This document shows, one piece after another, positions 40,736 to 52,608 of a stretch of DNA of 64,000 nt. How positions within the stretch are numbered: the stretch's first letter is position 1; each line of letters opens with the position of its first letter. This DNA comes from Achromobacter veterisilvae. GTDB taxonomy: Bacteria > Pseudomonadota > Gammaproteobacteria > Burkholderiales > Burkholderiaceae_B. Where the stretch lies: NCBI RefSeq assembly GCF_900496975.1, contig NZ_UFQC01000009.1:1-64000 (forward strand), given 5' to 3'. Both the position numbers and the translations under genes were made by a program. The notes below the pieces were generated by a model. The model was not told the DNA's origin and did not search any database. It was given only the letters and a program-made list of their open reading frames with translations.

Positions 40736-41785
40736 ATGCCGCAATCGTCTTCCCTCAACCGCCGCATCGTGCTTGCCGCCCGTCCGCACGGCGAACCGGC
40801 GGACAGCGACTTCCGCCTGGAAACCGGCGACGTGCCGCAGCCCGGCCCGGGCCAGGTGCTGCTGCGCACCGTCTATCTGTCGCTGGATCCCTATATGCGC
40901 GGGCGCATGAGCGATGCGCCGTCCTACGCCGAACCCGTGAAGGTCGGCGAACCCATGGTCGGCGGCACGGTCGCGCGCGTCGAGGCATCCAGCCATCCCG
41001 ACTACCGGCCGGGCGACTGGGTGCTGGCGCAATCGGGCTGGCAGGATTACGCGCTGTCGGACGGCGCCGGCCTGCTGCACCTCGGCCCCGATCCCGAGCA
41101 CCCGTCCTATTCGCTGGGCGTGCTGGGCATGCCCGGTTTCACCGGCTACATGGGCCTGCTGGACATCGGCCAGCCCAAGGCGGGCGAGACGGTGGTGGTG
41201 GCCGCCGCCAGCGGCGCGGTGGGCGCGGTGGTCGGCCAAGTCGCCAAGATCCATGGCTGCCGGGTCGTGGGCATCGCCGGCGGCGCGGACAAATGCCGCT
41301 ACGTGGTCGACGAACTGGGCTTCGACGACTGCCTGGACCACAAGGCGCCCGACCTGCCGGGCCGCCTGGCGCGGGCCGTGCCGCAGGGCATCGACGTGTA
41401 CTTCGAGAACGTCGGCGGAGCCGTCTTCGACGCCGTGCTGCCGCTGCTGAATCCGCGCGCCCGCGTGCCGGTCTGCGGCTTGATATCGGCCTATAACGCC
41501 ACCAGCCTGCCCGACGGCCCGGACCGCCTGGCCCTGTTGATGCGCACGATCCTCACCAAGCGCCTGAAACTCCAGGGCTTCATCATTTTCAACGAATACG
41601 CGCACCGGTACGGAGAGTTCCGGCAGGCGATGGAAGGCCTGGTCCGGGACGGCCGCGTCAAGTACCGCGAAGACGTGGTCGAGGGCCTGGAAAACGCGCC
41701 GCGCGGCCTGATCGGGCTGCTCAGGGGCGAGAACGCCGGCAAGCGCATCGTGCGCGTCGGCCCGGATGAACGGAGCGCACTATGA
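40736..41785 (+). CDS. NADP-dependent MDR-family oxidoreductase (CurA/YncB-like)
   Basis: A 349-residue zinc-independent medium-chain reductase of the leukotriene B4 12-hydroxydehydrogenase type. YLSLDPYMRGRMSD is the family hallmark, and AAASGAVGAVVGQ is the NADP-binding loop. E. coli CurA (YncB) reduces curcumin and other enones. It overlaps the DJ-1/PfpI gene by 4 bp (ATGA). Upstream it faces tetR across the AT-rich palindromes, so TetR could also affect it. Confidence 0.83.
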   Translation: MPQSSSLNRRIVLAARPHGEPADSDFRLETGDVPQPGPGQVLLRTVYLSLDPYMRGRMSDAPSYAEPVKVGEPMVGGTVARVEASSHPDYRPGDWVLAQSGWQDYALSDGAGLLHLGPDPEHPSYSLGVLGMPGFTGYMGLLDIGQPKAGETVVVAAASGAVGAVVGQVAKIHGCRVVGIAGGADKCRYVVDELGFDDCLDHKAPDLPGRLARAVPQGIDVYFENVGGAVFDAVLPLLNPRARVPVCGLISAYNATSLPDGPDRLALLMRTILTKRLKLQGFIIFNEYAHRYGEFRQAMEGLVRDGRVKYREDVVEGLENAPRGLIGLLRGENAGKRIVRVGPDERSAL

Positions 41786-42462
41786 AGATCCTGATCGTTC
41801 TGACTTCCCACGACACGCTGGGCGACACCGGTCGCAAGACCGGCTTCTGGCTGGAGGAGTTCGCCGCGCCGTACTACGCGTTCGTCGACGCGGGCGCCAA
41901 GGTCACGCTGGCCTCGCCCGCGGGCGGGCAGCCCCCGCTGGATCCCAAGAGCGACGATCCCGGCGCCCAGACCGACGACACGCGCCGCTTCAGGCAGGAC
42001 GCCGAGGCCCAGCGGCTGCTGGCCTCGACGCGCCCGCTGGGCGAGACGCAGGCGGCCGACTACGACGCCGTTTTCTACCCCGGCGGCCATGGCCCGCTGT
42101 GGGACCTGGCGGAAGATCCGAAGTCGGTGTCGCTGATCGAGACCATGCTGGCGGCGGGCAAGCCGGTGGCGGCGGTGTGCCACGCGCCGGGCGTGCTGCG
42201 CCACGCCAAGACGGCCGACGGCAACCCTCTGGTGCAGGGCAGGCAGGTCACCGGCTTTTCCAACGCGGAAGAGGACGCGGTGCAACTGAGCGACGTGGTG
42301 CCGTTCCTGGTCGAGGACGAACTGAAGCAACTGGGCGGGTTGTATTCCAGCGGCCCGGACTGGCAGCCGCACGTGGTCGGCGACGGCCTGCTGATCACCG
42401 GCCAGAATCCGGCCTCGTCGGTGGGGGTGGCCGAAGCGCTGTTGGAGCGGCTCAAGAACTGA
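41782..42462 (+). CDS. DJ-1/PfpI-family protein (Hsp31/YhbO-like)
   Basis: A 226-residue class I glutamine-amidotransferase-fold protein. The nucleophile elbow is AAVCHAPGVL (Cys), and the conserved Glu is in FWLEEFAAPY. It resembles the Hsp31/glyoxalase III subgroup that detoxifies methylglyoxal or repairs glycated molecules. Co-translation with the enone reductase suggests a shared response to reactive carbonyl compounds. Confidence 0.83.
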   Translation: MKILIVLTSHDTLGDTGRKTGFWLEEFAAPYYAFVDAGAKVTLASPAGGQPPLDPKSDDPGAQTDDTRRFRQDAEAQRLLASTRPLGETQAADYDAVFYPGGHGPLWDLAEDPKSVSLIETMLAAGKPVAAVCHAPGVLRHAKTADGNPLVQGRQVTGFSNAEEDAVQLSDVVPFLVEDELKQLGGLYSSGPDWQPHVVGDGLLITGQNPASSVGVAEALLERLKN

Positions 42463-42552
42463 TCCCGGGCCGCCTGCGGGCAGAAGGGGCGAGACACGAT
42501 CCGATTGGCAAGAATTGCGGCGCATTGTGTCAGAATCGCTGCTTCTTGAAAC

Positions 42553-43191
42553 ATGTGCATGGCGCCAGGCCGCCCGCACGTCCCAGTCCCGATGCCTCCA
42601 GACGTACCCGAACTCTCCCAAGGCTCCTGCATGGCGGCATTGTTCGCCGCCATGCGGGCGCGCGATCCGGCCACCGGCAGGCACTGCGACAGGGTCGTGG
42701 CCCTGAGCGTGGCCCTGGCCCAGGCTTGCGGCTTGCCCGAAAGCGAACAGGAGGTGATCGCCATCGCGGCCAGGCTGCACGACGTGGGCAAGATCGGCAC
42801 GCCGGACCGCGTGCTGTTTTCGCCCACGCGCCTGGACAGGGAAGACTGGGAAATCATGAAGTTGCATGCCGCGACGGGCGCCGGCATCATCATGCACAGC
42901 GACATTCCGCAGCGCGAACAGATCGCGCTGGCGGTGCGCCACCACCACGAGCATTTCGACGGATCCGGCTATCCCGATGGCCTGGCCGGCGAGGACATCC
43001 CGCTGCACGCGCGCATCATTTCGCTGGCGGATTCCTACGACGCCCTGGGCGACGCGCGGCCCTACCACCCCGCGCTTCCGCATGCGGAAATCATGCGCAT
43101 CCTGAACCGGGAGGCCGGCTCCAAATGCGATCCTGGCCTCTTGCGCGTCTTCGGGGAACTGATCGAGGACAGCCCGCTACGGGTGCCGTAG
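42553..43191 (+). CDS. Minimal HD-GYP domain protein (putative c-di-GMP phosphodiesterase)
   Basis: The 212-residue protein is little more than an HD-GYP domain: DPATGRHCDRVV, RLHDVGKIGTPD and the diagnostic HHHEHFDGSGYPDGLAG are present, followed by LADSYDAL. HD-GYP enzymes hydrolyse cyclic di-GMP or related dinucleotides. No receiver or sensor domain is attached. The start is uncertain; MPPDVPELS at 42592 is an alternative and neither has a good ribosome-binding site. Its TAG stop lies inside the left inverted repeat at 43189-43252. Confidence 0.78.
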   Translation: MCMAPGRPHVPVPMPPDVPELSQGSCMAALFAAMRARDPATGRHCDRVVALSVALAQACGLPESEQEVIAIAARLHDVGKIGTPDRVLFSPTRLDREDWEIMKLHAATGAGIIMHSDIPQREQIALAVRHHHEHFDGSGYPDGLAGEDIPLHARIISLADSYDALGDARPYHPALPHAEIMRILNREAGSKCDPGLLRVFGELIEDSPLRVP

Positions 43192-43252
43192 GATGGGTGG
43201 AGCGCGAGAGTTCTTAAGAAAGAACTCAAGTATCCAACGCGCGAAACCCATG
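43189..43252 (+). repeat. Left 64-bp inverted repeat of the repeat island
   Basis: It begins with the TAG stop of the HD-GYP gene and runs TAGGATGGGTGGAGCGCGAG through a GAGTTCTT...AAGAACTC hairpin to AACCCATG. The complement of 43856-43919 matches it at about 62 of 64 positions. Confidence 0.85.
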
Positions 43253-43916
43253 CGGCCATGGGCAGACAATGCCCGGCACCGGCCGAAAACAATGCAGGTG
43301 TCTGACACCCCTGAAACGCCGGTGCAAGCCGAAGCCTTATCTCCTCGGGTGTCAGACACTCGGGGAGGATTTGGGTGACGATGCAGGTGTCTGACACCCC
43401 TGAAACGCCGGTGCAAGCCGAAGCCTTGTCTCCTCGGGTGTCAGACACCCCGGGGGAGGATTTGGGTGACGATGCAGGTGTCTGACACCCCTGAAACGCC
43501 GGTGCAAGCCGAAGCCTTGTCTCCTCGGGTGTCAGACACCCGGGGGGGGATTTGGGTGACGATGCAGGTGTCTGACACCCCTGAAACGCCGGTGCAAGCC
43601 GAAGCATTGTCTCCTCGGGTGTCAGACACCCGGGCAAGCACGCCGGGTGGGATATCTACCGACGTCAGTACGGGCAAACGGCTGATGGATGGGTGTGTCC
43701 CGATCCCCTGGTCCCACTGAACACATTTCGGTGGGGGCTACAGAACCATGCAAAGATGGGGGGAGCGCGGGGGGGCTTAGGCAAGAACCGCGGAACCCAT
43801 GCTGCCGTGGGCAGACAATGCCTGGCATCGGCCGGAAAACAATCGATTGCGGCAGCATGGGTTGCGCGCGCTGGATACTTGAGTTCTTTCTTAAGAACTC
43901 TCGCGCTCCACCCATC
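43192..43916. repeat. Gene-free repeat island between HD-GYP and glpD genes
   Basis: This 725-bp stretch has no convincing gene; the small open frames are readings of the repeats. In order it holds the rest of the left 64-bp inverted repeat, a 45-bp spacer, four tandem units of about 90 bp (43292-43634), about 110 bp of unique sequence, a degenerate direct copy of the left repeat plus spacer (about 43754-43848), and the right inverted repeat. The last two form a longer stem: AACCCATGCTGCCG and CGGCAGCATGGGTT flank a core of about 40 bp. Confidence 0.8.
43292..43634. repeat. Tandem array, four copies of an 89-91 bp unit
   Basis: Units start at 43292, 43381, 43472 and 43562; the fourth is cut short. 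Each contains GGTGTCTGACACC and GGTGTCAGACACC placed to span exactly 64 bp (43297-43360, 43386-43449, 43477-43540, 43567-43630), with AACGCCGGTGCAAGCC between. Units differ at only a few positions, mostly in the G-run length, which points to recent amplification. Confidence 0.95.
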
Positions 43917-43919
43917 CTA
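43856..43919 (-). repeat. Right 64-bp inverted repeat of the repeat island
   Basis: The reverse complement of the left repeat with two visible differences. On the minus strand it begins with the TAG stop of glpD, so both neighbouring genes end on the repeat's own first three bases. Confidence 0.85.
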
Positions 43920-45512
43920 CAACCGGTAGTTCGCCGCGATCGCTTCCAGTTCCTGCAACGTGCGCTGCTGCCAGGCGGCGTCGTGTCCCAGTTCTTCGGC
44001 CAGGATGCGCGCCACTTCGGGCGCGGCCAGCATCGCGGCCTCGCTGTCCAGGAACAGCGCGCGGTTGCGGCGCGCCAGCACGTCTTCGGCGCTGCGCGCG
44101 AGTTCGAAGCGCGCGGCGAACCGGACGTGCGCTTCCGACAGGCCGCTGCTCTTGACCAGCATGCGGTCCGCGCCCGGCAGCGCCTTCAATGCCGCCAGGT
44201 CGCTGCCGTAGTAGCTGTCCGGGGTGCCGGCGTGTTCCTGCGACGGGGCGAGGCCCGAGGCGCCGTGCAGCGCCAGCGATTCGGTGCGGCAGCTCGCTTG
44301 CGTCAGCAACTGGTGCTGGATGGCGGTGTCCACCACGTCCTGCGCCATGCGGCGGTACGTGGTCCATTTGCCGCCGGTCACCGTCACCAGCCCGGCCTTG
44401 GACACGAGGATGGTGTGCTCGCGCGACAGGGACTTGGTGGACGCCTCGCCCGTGGCCTTCACCAGCGGGCGCAGCCCGGCCCAGACGCTGGTGACGTCGT
44501 CGCGCGTGGGCTTGCGGCTGAGGTAGCGGGCCGCCGTGCCCAGGATGAAGTCCACGTCCTGGGCGCCGGCCTTTGGGTCCAGCGGCAGGTCGTCGCGCGG
44601 GGTGTCGGTGGTGCCGACGATGGTGTGGCCGTTCCACGGCACCACGAACAGCACGCGGCCGTCGTCGGTCTTGGGGATCAGGATGGCGCGATTGCCCGGC
44701 AGGAACTCTCGCGGCAGGGTCAGGTGCACGCCCTGGCTGGGCGCGACCATGGTCTGCGCGTTCTTGTCTTCCATGCGCCGCACCGCGTCGACCCAGACGC
44801 CGGTGGCGTTGACCACGCAGCGCGCGCGCAGCGTGAAGTTCGAGCCGCCAAGCGCGTCCTGCGCCGTCACGCCGTCGACCTTGCCGCCGGTCATGGTCAG
44901 GCCCGTGGCGCGCACGTAGTTCACCGCCGTGCCGCCCAGGTCGAACAGCGTGCGCATCAGGCTGACCGCCAGGCGCGCGTCGTCGAACTGGCCGTCGTAG
45001 TACAGCACCCCGCCTTTCAGCTTGCGGCCGTTGACGTTCTCGGCCAGGGTCGGCGCGTTGGCCAGCGTATCGCGGCGCGACAGCCAGCGGCTGGGCGACA
45101 GGTTCAGCTTGCCGGCCAGCATGTCGTACATCTTCAGGCCGATGCCGTAGAAGGGCTGGTCCAGCAGGTTGTAGGCGGGCACCACGAAGCCCAGCGGCCA
45201 CACCAGGTGCGGCGCGTTGCGGTTGAGCAGCCCGCGTTCATGCAGGGCTTCGCGCACCAGGCTGACATTGCCTTGCGCCAGGTAGCGCACGCCGCCGTGC
45301 ACGAGCTTGGTGGCCTTGCTGGACGTGCCCTTGGCGAAGTCGGCGCCTTCGATCAGCAGCGTGCGGTAGCCGCGCGACGCGGCGTCGACCGCGGTGCCCA
45401 GGCCGGTGGCGCCGCCGCCGATGACGATCACGTCCCAGGAATGCGTGTTGTCCAGCGTGGCCAGGAGGCGGTTGCGGTCGGGCGGGGCGACGGAGGCGGG
45501 GGAGGAGTTCAT
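43917..45512 (-). CDS. glpD: Aerobic glycerol-3-phosphate dehydrogenase
   Basis: A 531-residue FAD enzyme with the dinucleotide-binding motif DVIVIGGGATGLGTAVDAAS near the N-terminus, TLLIEGADFAKGTSSKATKL, VHGGVRYL and the DAO-domain motif TTDTPRDDLPLDP, as in GlpD. It oxidises glycerol-3-phosphate to dihydroxyacetone phosphate and feeds electrons to ubiquinone at the inner membrane. ATG at 45512 starts 5 bp after the glpR stop. Together with glpR and the divergent importer it forms a glycerol-use locus. Its stop codon is part of a 64-bp repeat. Confidence 0.92.
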   Translation of the reverse strand: MNSSPASVAPPDRNRLLATLDNTHSWDVIVIGGGATGLGTAVDAASRGYRTLLIEGADFAKGTSSKATKLVHGGVRYLAQGNVSLVREALHERGLLNRNAPHLVWPLGFVVPAYNLLDQPFYGIGLKMYDMLAGKLNLSPSRWLSRRDTLANAPTLAENVNGRKLKGGVLYYDGQFDDARLAVSLMRTLFDLGGTAVNYVRATGLTMTGGKVDGVTAQDALGGSNFTLRARCVVNATGVWVDAVRRMEDKNAQTMVAPSQGVHLTLPREFLPGNRAILIPKTDDGRVLFVVPWNGHTIVGTTDTPRDDLPLDPKAGAQDVDFILGTAARYLSRKPTRDDVTSVWAGLRPLVKATGEASTKSLSREHTILVSKAGLVTVTGGKWTTYRRMAQDVVDTAIQHQLLTQASCRTESLALHGASGLAPSQEHAGTPDSYYGSDLAALKALPGADRMLVKSSGLSEAHVRFAARFELARSAEDVLARRNRALFLDSEAAMLAAPEVARILAEELGHDAAWQQRTLQELEAIAANYRL

Positions 45513-45517
45513 GGAGA

Positions 45518-46309
45518 TCAAGGTGTTTGCTTCAAAGTATTCGGGACCGCGGCGACGTCGCAGCGCACGCCGGCGTCCAGCAGGACCTGCGCCAGCGGTT
45601 CCTGGGGATGCGCGTCGGTGAAAAACCGGTCTATCTGCGAGATGTGCGCCAGTTCCACCATGGCCTGGCGCTTGAATTTGCTGCTGTCGGCGGCCAGCCA
45701 GACTTCGCGCGATTGTTCGATGATGGTCCGCGCGACGCGCACCTCGCGGAAGTCGTAGTCGCGCAGCGTGCCGTCGGCCTCGATGCCGGAAATGCCGATC
45801 AGGCCGATGTCCACCTTGAACTGGCGGATGAAGTCCATCGTCGCTTCGCCCACGATGCCGCGGTCGCGCGAACGCACCACGCCGCCGGCCACGATGACTT
45901 CGCAGTCCGGGTTGTCCGACAGAATGTCGGCGACGTGCAGGTTGTTCGTGATGACGCGCAGGCCGCGGTGGCGCAGCAGGGCGCGCGCGATCGCTTCAGT
46001 GGTGGTGCCGATGTTCAGGATCAGCGAACAGCCGTCCGGCACGGCGCGCGCCACCGCTTCGGCGATGCGCTGCTTGCCGGCCGCGTGCAGGCCCTGGCGC
46101 TTGCGGTAGGCGATGTTCTCGATGGTCGAGGCTTCGATTCGCACGCCGCCGTGGAAGCGCGACAGCAACCCGGCTTCCGAAAGGATATTGACGTCACGCC
46201 GCACGGTCTGCAGCGTGACGTCGAAGCGTTTGGCGAGCTCTTCGATCGTGGCGGAGCCCTGGGCCCGCACCATTTCGATCAGCGCGCTCTGTCGAGGATT
46301 CAGTGTCAT
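45518..46309 (-). CDS. glpR: DeoR-family glycerol regulator
   Basis: A 263-residue DeoR-type repressor: N-terminal HTH (TIEELAKRFDVTLQTVRRDV), then the sugar-phosphate-binding isomerase-like domain with LNIGTTTEAIARAL and SRDRGIVGEAT. GlpR proteins respond to glycerol-3-phosphate. MTLNPRQSALIEMVRAQGS at 46309 is the family start; the upstream extension is not conserved-looking. It is upstream of glpD and divergent from glpS, so it can control both. Confidence 0.85.
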   Translation of the reverse strand: MTLNPRQSALIEMVRAQGSATIEELAKRFDVTLQTVRRDVNILSEAGLLSRFHGGVRIEASTIENIAYRKRQGLHAAGKQRIAEAVARAVPDGCSLILNIGTTTEAIARALLRHRGLRVITNNLHVADILSDNPDCEVIVAGGVVRSRDRGIVGEATMDFIRQFKVDIGLIGISGIEADGTLRDYDFREVRVARTIIEQSREVWLAADSSKFKRQAMVELAHISQIDRFFTDAHPQEPLAQVLLDAGVRCDVAAVPNTLKQTP

Positions 46310-46519
46310 GTTCACATGATAAAACAACAAAAGCGAAAAATAATGACGCGCTGCAAGATTGTTTTTTGTTCGCTTCTTGAGTAAAACGCACAAAAAACGA
46401 AAGCGATCTGAAAGAGTATGCTCATTCCGTGGCCTGCTGGCCGCGGGTCGAGCCGCTGTACCGAATACCGAAGTCCGCGCTGAATAAACAGGGACGTATA
46501 AGTAGGTAGAGGAGATCAG
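46310..46519. promoter_or_regulatory. glpR-glpS divergent control region
   Basis: The 210-bp gap is AT-rich near glpR and contains several AAAAGCGAAA/AAACGAAAGCG-type repeats (about 46329-46407, with TTTTGTTCGCTT on the other strand). Direct TTTCG-like repeats are typical DeoR-family targets, so this is the likely GlpR-binding region. A GAGGAG ribosome-binding site precedes glpS at 46509. Confidence 0.5.
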
Positions 46520-47611
46520 ATGCAGCTAAACCTGGACAGGGTAGGTTTGCGGGCCGGCTCGCAGACGCACCTGTATCCCATGAGCCTCGCCCCGGTCGAG
46601 GGCGCCATGACGGTGTTGCTGGGCGCGACGCTGGCGGGCAAGACCTCGCTGATGCGCATCATGGCCGGGCTGGACCGGCCCACCGAGGGCCGCGTGCTGG
46701 CCGACGGCGCCGACGTCACCGGCGTGCCGGTGCGCCAGCGCAACGTCGCCATGGTGTACCAGCAGTTCATCAATTACCCGTCCATGTCGGTCTACGACAA
46801 CATCGCTTCGCCGCTGAAACTGCGCGGGGCGGGGGACATCCGCGAAAAAGTCCGCGCCATGGCGGCCCGGCTGCACATCGACCACCTGCTGGAACGCTAC
46901 CCGTCGGAACTGTCGGGCGGGCAGCAGCAGCGCGTGGCGCTGGCGCGGGCCCTGGCCAAGGACGCGCCGCTCATCCTGCTGGACGAGCCCCTGGTCAACC
47001 TGGACTACAAACTGCGCGAAGAGCTGCGCGACGAGCTGTCGGAACTGTTCGCCGAAGGGCGCTCCACGGTCGTCTACGCCACCACCGAACCCGGCGAGGC
47101 GCTGTTGCTGGGAGGCCACACGGCGGTGCTGGACGCGGGCGAACTGCTGCAATACGGGCCCACCGCCGAGGTCTTCCACCGCCCCAATTCCCTGCGCGTG
47201 GCGCGCGCCTTCAGCGATCCGCCCATGAACCTGTTCCCGGCGCGCCGGACGGCGGCCGGCTTCGTGCTGCACGGGGACATGGCGGTGGATCGCGCGCTGC
47301 CGCCGGACGCCGGCGGCAGCGCGGACATCACCGCCGGCCTGCGCGCCGGCGCGCTGGACGTGGAGCCGCGGCCCGGCCACATCGGCCTGCCGGGCATCGT
47401 GAAGCTGGCGGAGATCTCGGGGTCCGACACCTACGTGCACGCCGAGACGGCGGCGGGCGGCGTGGTGGCGCAATTGCCCGGCGTCCACCGCTATACGCTG
47501 GACCAGCGCGTGCAGCTCTATTTCGATCCCGCGCAGACCTACGCCTTCGGCGCGGACGGCGCCTTGCTGGCCGCGCCTCGGCAGCCCGCGGGCGCGGGGG
47601 AGGCGGCCTGA
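46520..47611 (+). CDS. glpS: Glycerol ABC importer ATPase GlpS
   Basis: A 363-residue MalK/UgpC-type ATPase. Walker A is the unusual GATLAGKTS (35-43), the signature is a canonical LSGGQQQRVALARAL, and Walker B is ILLDEPLVNLD. The switch-loop His is replaced (VVYATTEPGEA). A C-terminal TOBE-like domain follows. It matches GlpS of the Rhizobium glpSTPQUV glycerol importer, and gene order here is the same. It pairs with GlpT as a heterodimer. Confidence 0.85.
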   Translation: MQLNLDRVGLRAGSQTHLYPMSLAPVEGAMTVLLGATLAGKTSLMRIMAGLDRPTEGRVLADGADVTGVPVRQRNVAMVYQQFINYPSMSVYDNIASPLKLRGAGDIREKVRAMAARLHIDHLLERYPSELSGGQQQRVALARALAKDAPLILLDEPLVNLDYKLREELRDELSELFAEGRSTVVYATTEPGEALLLGGHTAVLDAGELLQYGPTAEVFHRPNSLRVARAFSDPPMNLFPARRTAAGFVLHGDMAVDRALPPDAGGSADITAGLRAGALDVEPRPGHIGLPGIVKLAEISGSDTYVHAETAAGGVVAQLPGVHRYTLDQRVQLYFDPAQTYAFGADGALLAAPRQPAGAGEAA

Positions 47612-48695
47612 TGGCGCAGATCGAGCTGGACCTCTCCCATTCCTACGTGGCGGATCCCAGGACCGATGAAGACTACGCGCTGCTGCCGCTGAAATTCACG
47701 TTCCGGGACGGCGGCGCCTATGCCTTGCTGGGGCCGTCCGGCTGCGGCAAGACCACGCTGCTGAACTGCGTGTCGGGGCTGCTGCGTCCTTCGCGCGGCC
47801 GCATCCTGTTCGACGGCCAGGACGTCACCGGCAAGACGCCGCAGGCGCGCAACATTGCCCAGGTCTTCCAGTTCCCGGTCGTGTACGACACCATGACGGT
47901 GGCCGAGAACCTGGCGTTTCCGCTGCGCAACCGCGGCATCGCGCCCGACCGCATCCGCGAGCGGGTGGGGCGCATCGCCGAAATGCTGGAAATGTCCGCC
48001 GTGCTGGACCGCCGCGCCAGCGGGCTCACGGCCGACGCCAAGCAGAAGATCTCCCTGGGCCGCGGGCTGGTGCGCAGCGACGTGTCGGCCATCCTGTTCG
48101 ACGAGCCGCTGACCGTCATCGACCCGCAGCTCAAATGGGAACTGCGGCGCAAGCTCAAGGAAATCCACCACGAATTCAAGCTGACGCTGATCTACGTCAC
48201 GCACGACCAGACCGAGGCGCTGACCTTCGCCGACCAGGTCATGGTGATGGCGCGGGGCCGCGCCGTGCAGGTGGGCACCGCGGACGACCTGTTCCAGCGG
48301 CCGGCGCATACCTTCGTGGGCCATTTCATCGGCTCGCCCGGCATGAATTTCCTGCCCGCGCAATGGCGCGACGGCGCGCTCGAAGTGGGCCGCCGCCGCG
48401 TGGCGGGCGTGCCCGAAGCCATGGCCGCCAAGCTGGCCGGCGCGGGCCCCGTGAAGCTGGGCATGCGCCCGGAGTACCTGCGCCTGGCCGGGCCGGACGC
48501 GCCCGGCGCCGTGCCCATGCGCGTGGAGCGGGTGCAGGACGTGGGCACCTACACGCTGCTGGTGGCGGATTTCGAGGGCACGCCGGTGCGCGCCCGCCTG
48601 GGCGGCGACGCCGTCCCGGCGGCCGCCGGCGGCACGGTCTGGCTGTCCGTCGTCAATCCGCATACCTGCTTCTACCGCGACGAGGAGCTGATCCG

Positions 48696-48699
<4 letters not shown>
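47611..48699 (+). CDS. glpT: Glycerol ABC importer ATPase GlpT
   Basis: A 362-residue ATPase with canonical Walker A GPSGCGKTT, Walker B ILFDEPLTVID and switch His in YVTHDQTEAL. The signature motif is degenerate (LTADAKQKISLGRGL in place of LSGGQ). It is therefore complementary to GlpS, which has the good signature but lacks the switch His. Start and stop overlap both neighbours (ATGA-type). This GlpT is an ABC ATPase and not the unrelated MFS glycerol-3-phosphate antiporter of the same name. Confidence 0.85.
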
Positions 48700-50391
<1,692 letters not shown>

Positions 50392-50419
50392 CGCTGGAAG
50401 CCAGCGGGAGGGCTGCCCC

Positions 50420-50728
50420 ATGTTTAGCTGGATGGTATGGACCACCCCCGTCGCCGTGTTCTTTTCCTGCATCGTCCTGATGCTGGTCGGCATGACGGTG
50501 TGGGAACTGAAATCGCCCACGGTCGAGCGCAAGGGCTTCCTGCCCCTGCGCACCACCCGGGGCGACCGCCTGTTCATCGGCCTGATGGCGGCGGCCTGGG
50601 TCAACCTGGCCTTCGTGGGGTTCGGCGAGAAGGCGGCCGAATGGCTGTCGCTGGACGAGCCCCCGTCTGTGTGGATCGGGTTCGCCGCGTCGATGTTGGT
50701 GCTGGCGTTCGTCATGAGGAAGGGCTGA
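50420..50728 (+). CDS. glpU: DUF2160 small membrane protein GlpU
   Basis: A 102-residue protein with about three membrane spans matching DUF2160, the conserved small subunit encoded in glpSTPQUV loci. WELKSPTVERKGFLPLRTTR and GDRLFIGLM are family-typical. Its role in glycerol uptake is unproven. GGGAGG lies before the ATG. Confidence 0.82.
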   Translation: MFSWMVWTTPVAVFFSCIVLMLVGMTVWELKSPTVERKGFLPLRTTRGDRLFIGLMAAAWVNLAFVGFGEKAAEWLSLDEPPSVWIGFAASMLVLAFVMRKG

Positions 50729-50749
50729 AGAGGGGCGCCAGACCCCTCT
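50729..50749 (+). terminator. Hairpin between glpU and glpV (attenuator or mRNA stabiliser)
   Basis: AGAGGGG and CCCCTCT pair across a 7-nt loop immediately after the glpU stop. Such hairpins before a binding-protein gene commonly adjust its level relative to the membrane subunits. A 96-bp leader then precedes glpV. Confidence 0.5.
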
Positions 50750-50844
50750 GTTATGCAATCGGTACGGAAGGACTATCGGCCAGCGTCTTCCCCGGCCCGC
50801 GGTCCGCAGCAAATATAGGGGAAGGCTTATCGAGGAGACAGGTC

Positions 50845-52575
<1,731 letters not shown>

Positions 52576-52608
52576 GGGGCCGGGGCACCGGCATCCCTCG
52601 GGGCGCGA

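Noticed and set aside
43292-43634. Possible CRISPR array
   Set aside because: The repeats are 89-91 bp and contiguous, with no variable spacers between short repeats, and no cas genes are nearby. It is an ordinary tandem array of palindrome-bearing units.
43193-43929. Several small open frames in the repeat island, some rich in VSDTPETPVQAEAL repeats
   Set aside because: They are translations of the palindromic tandem units in different frames, without ribosome-binding sites. They have no similarity to known proteins that I can recognise.
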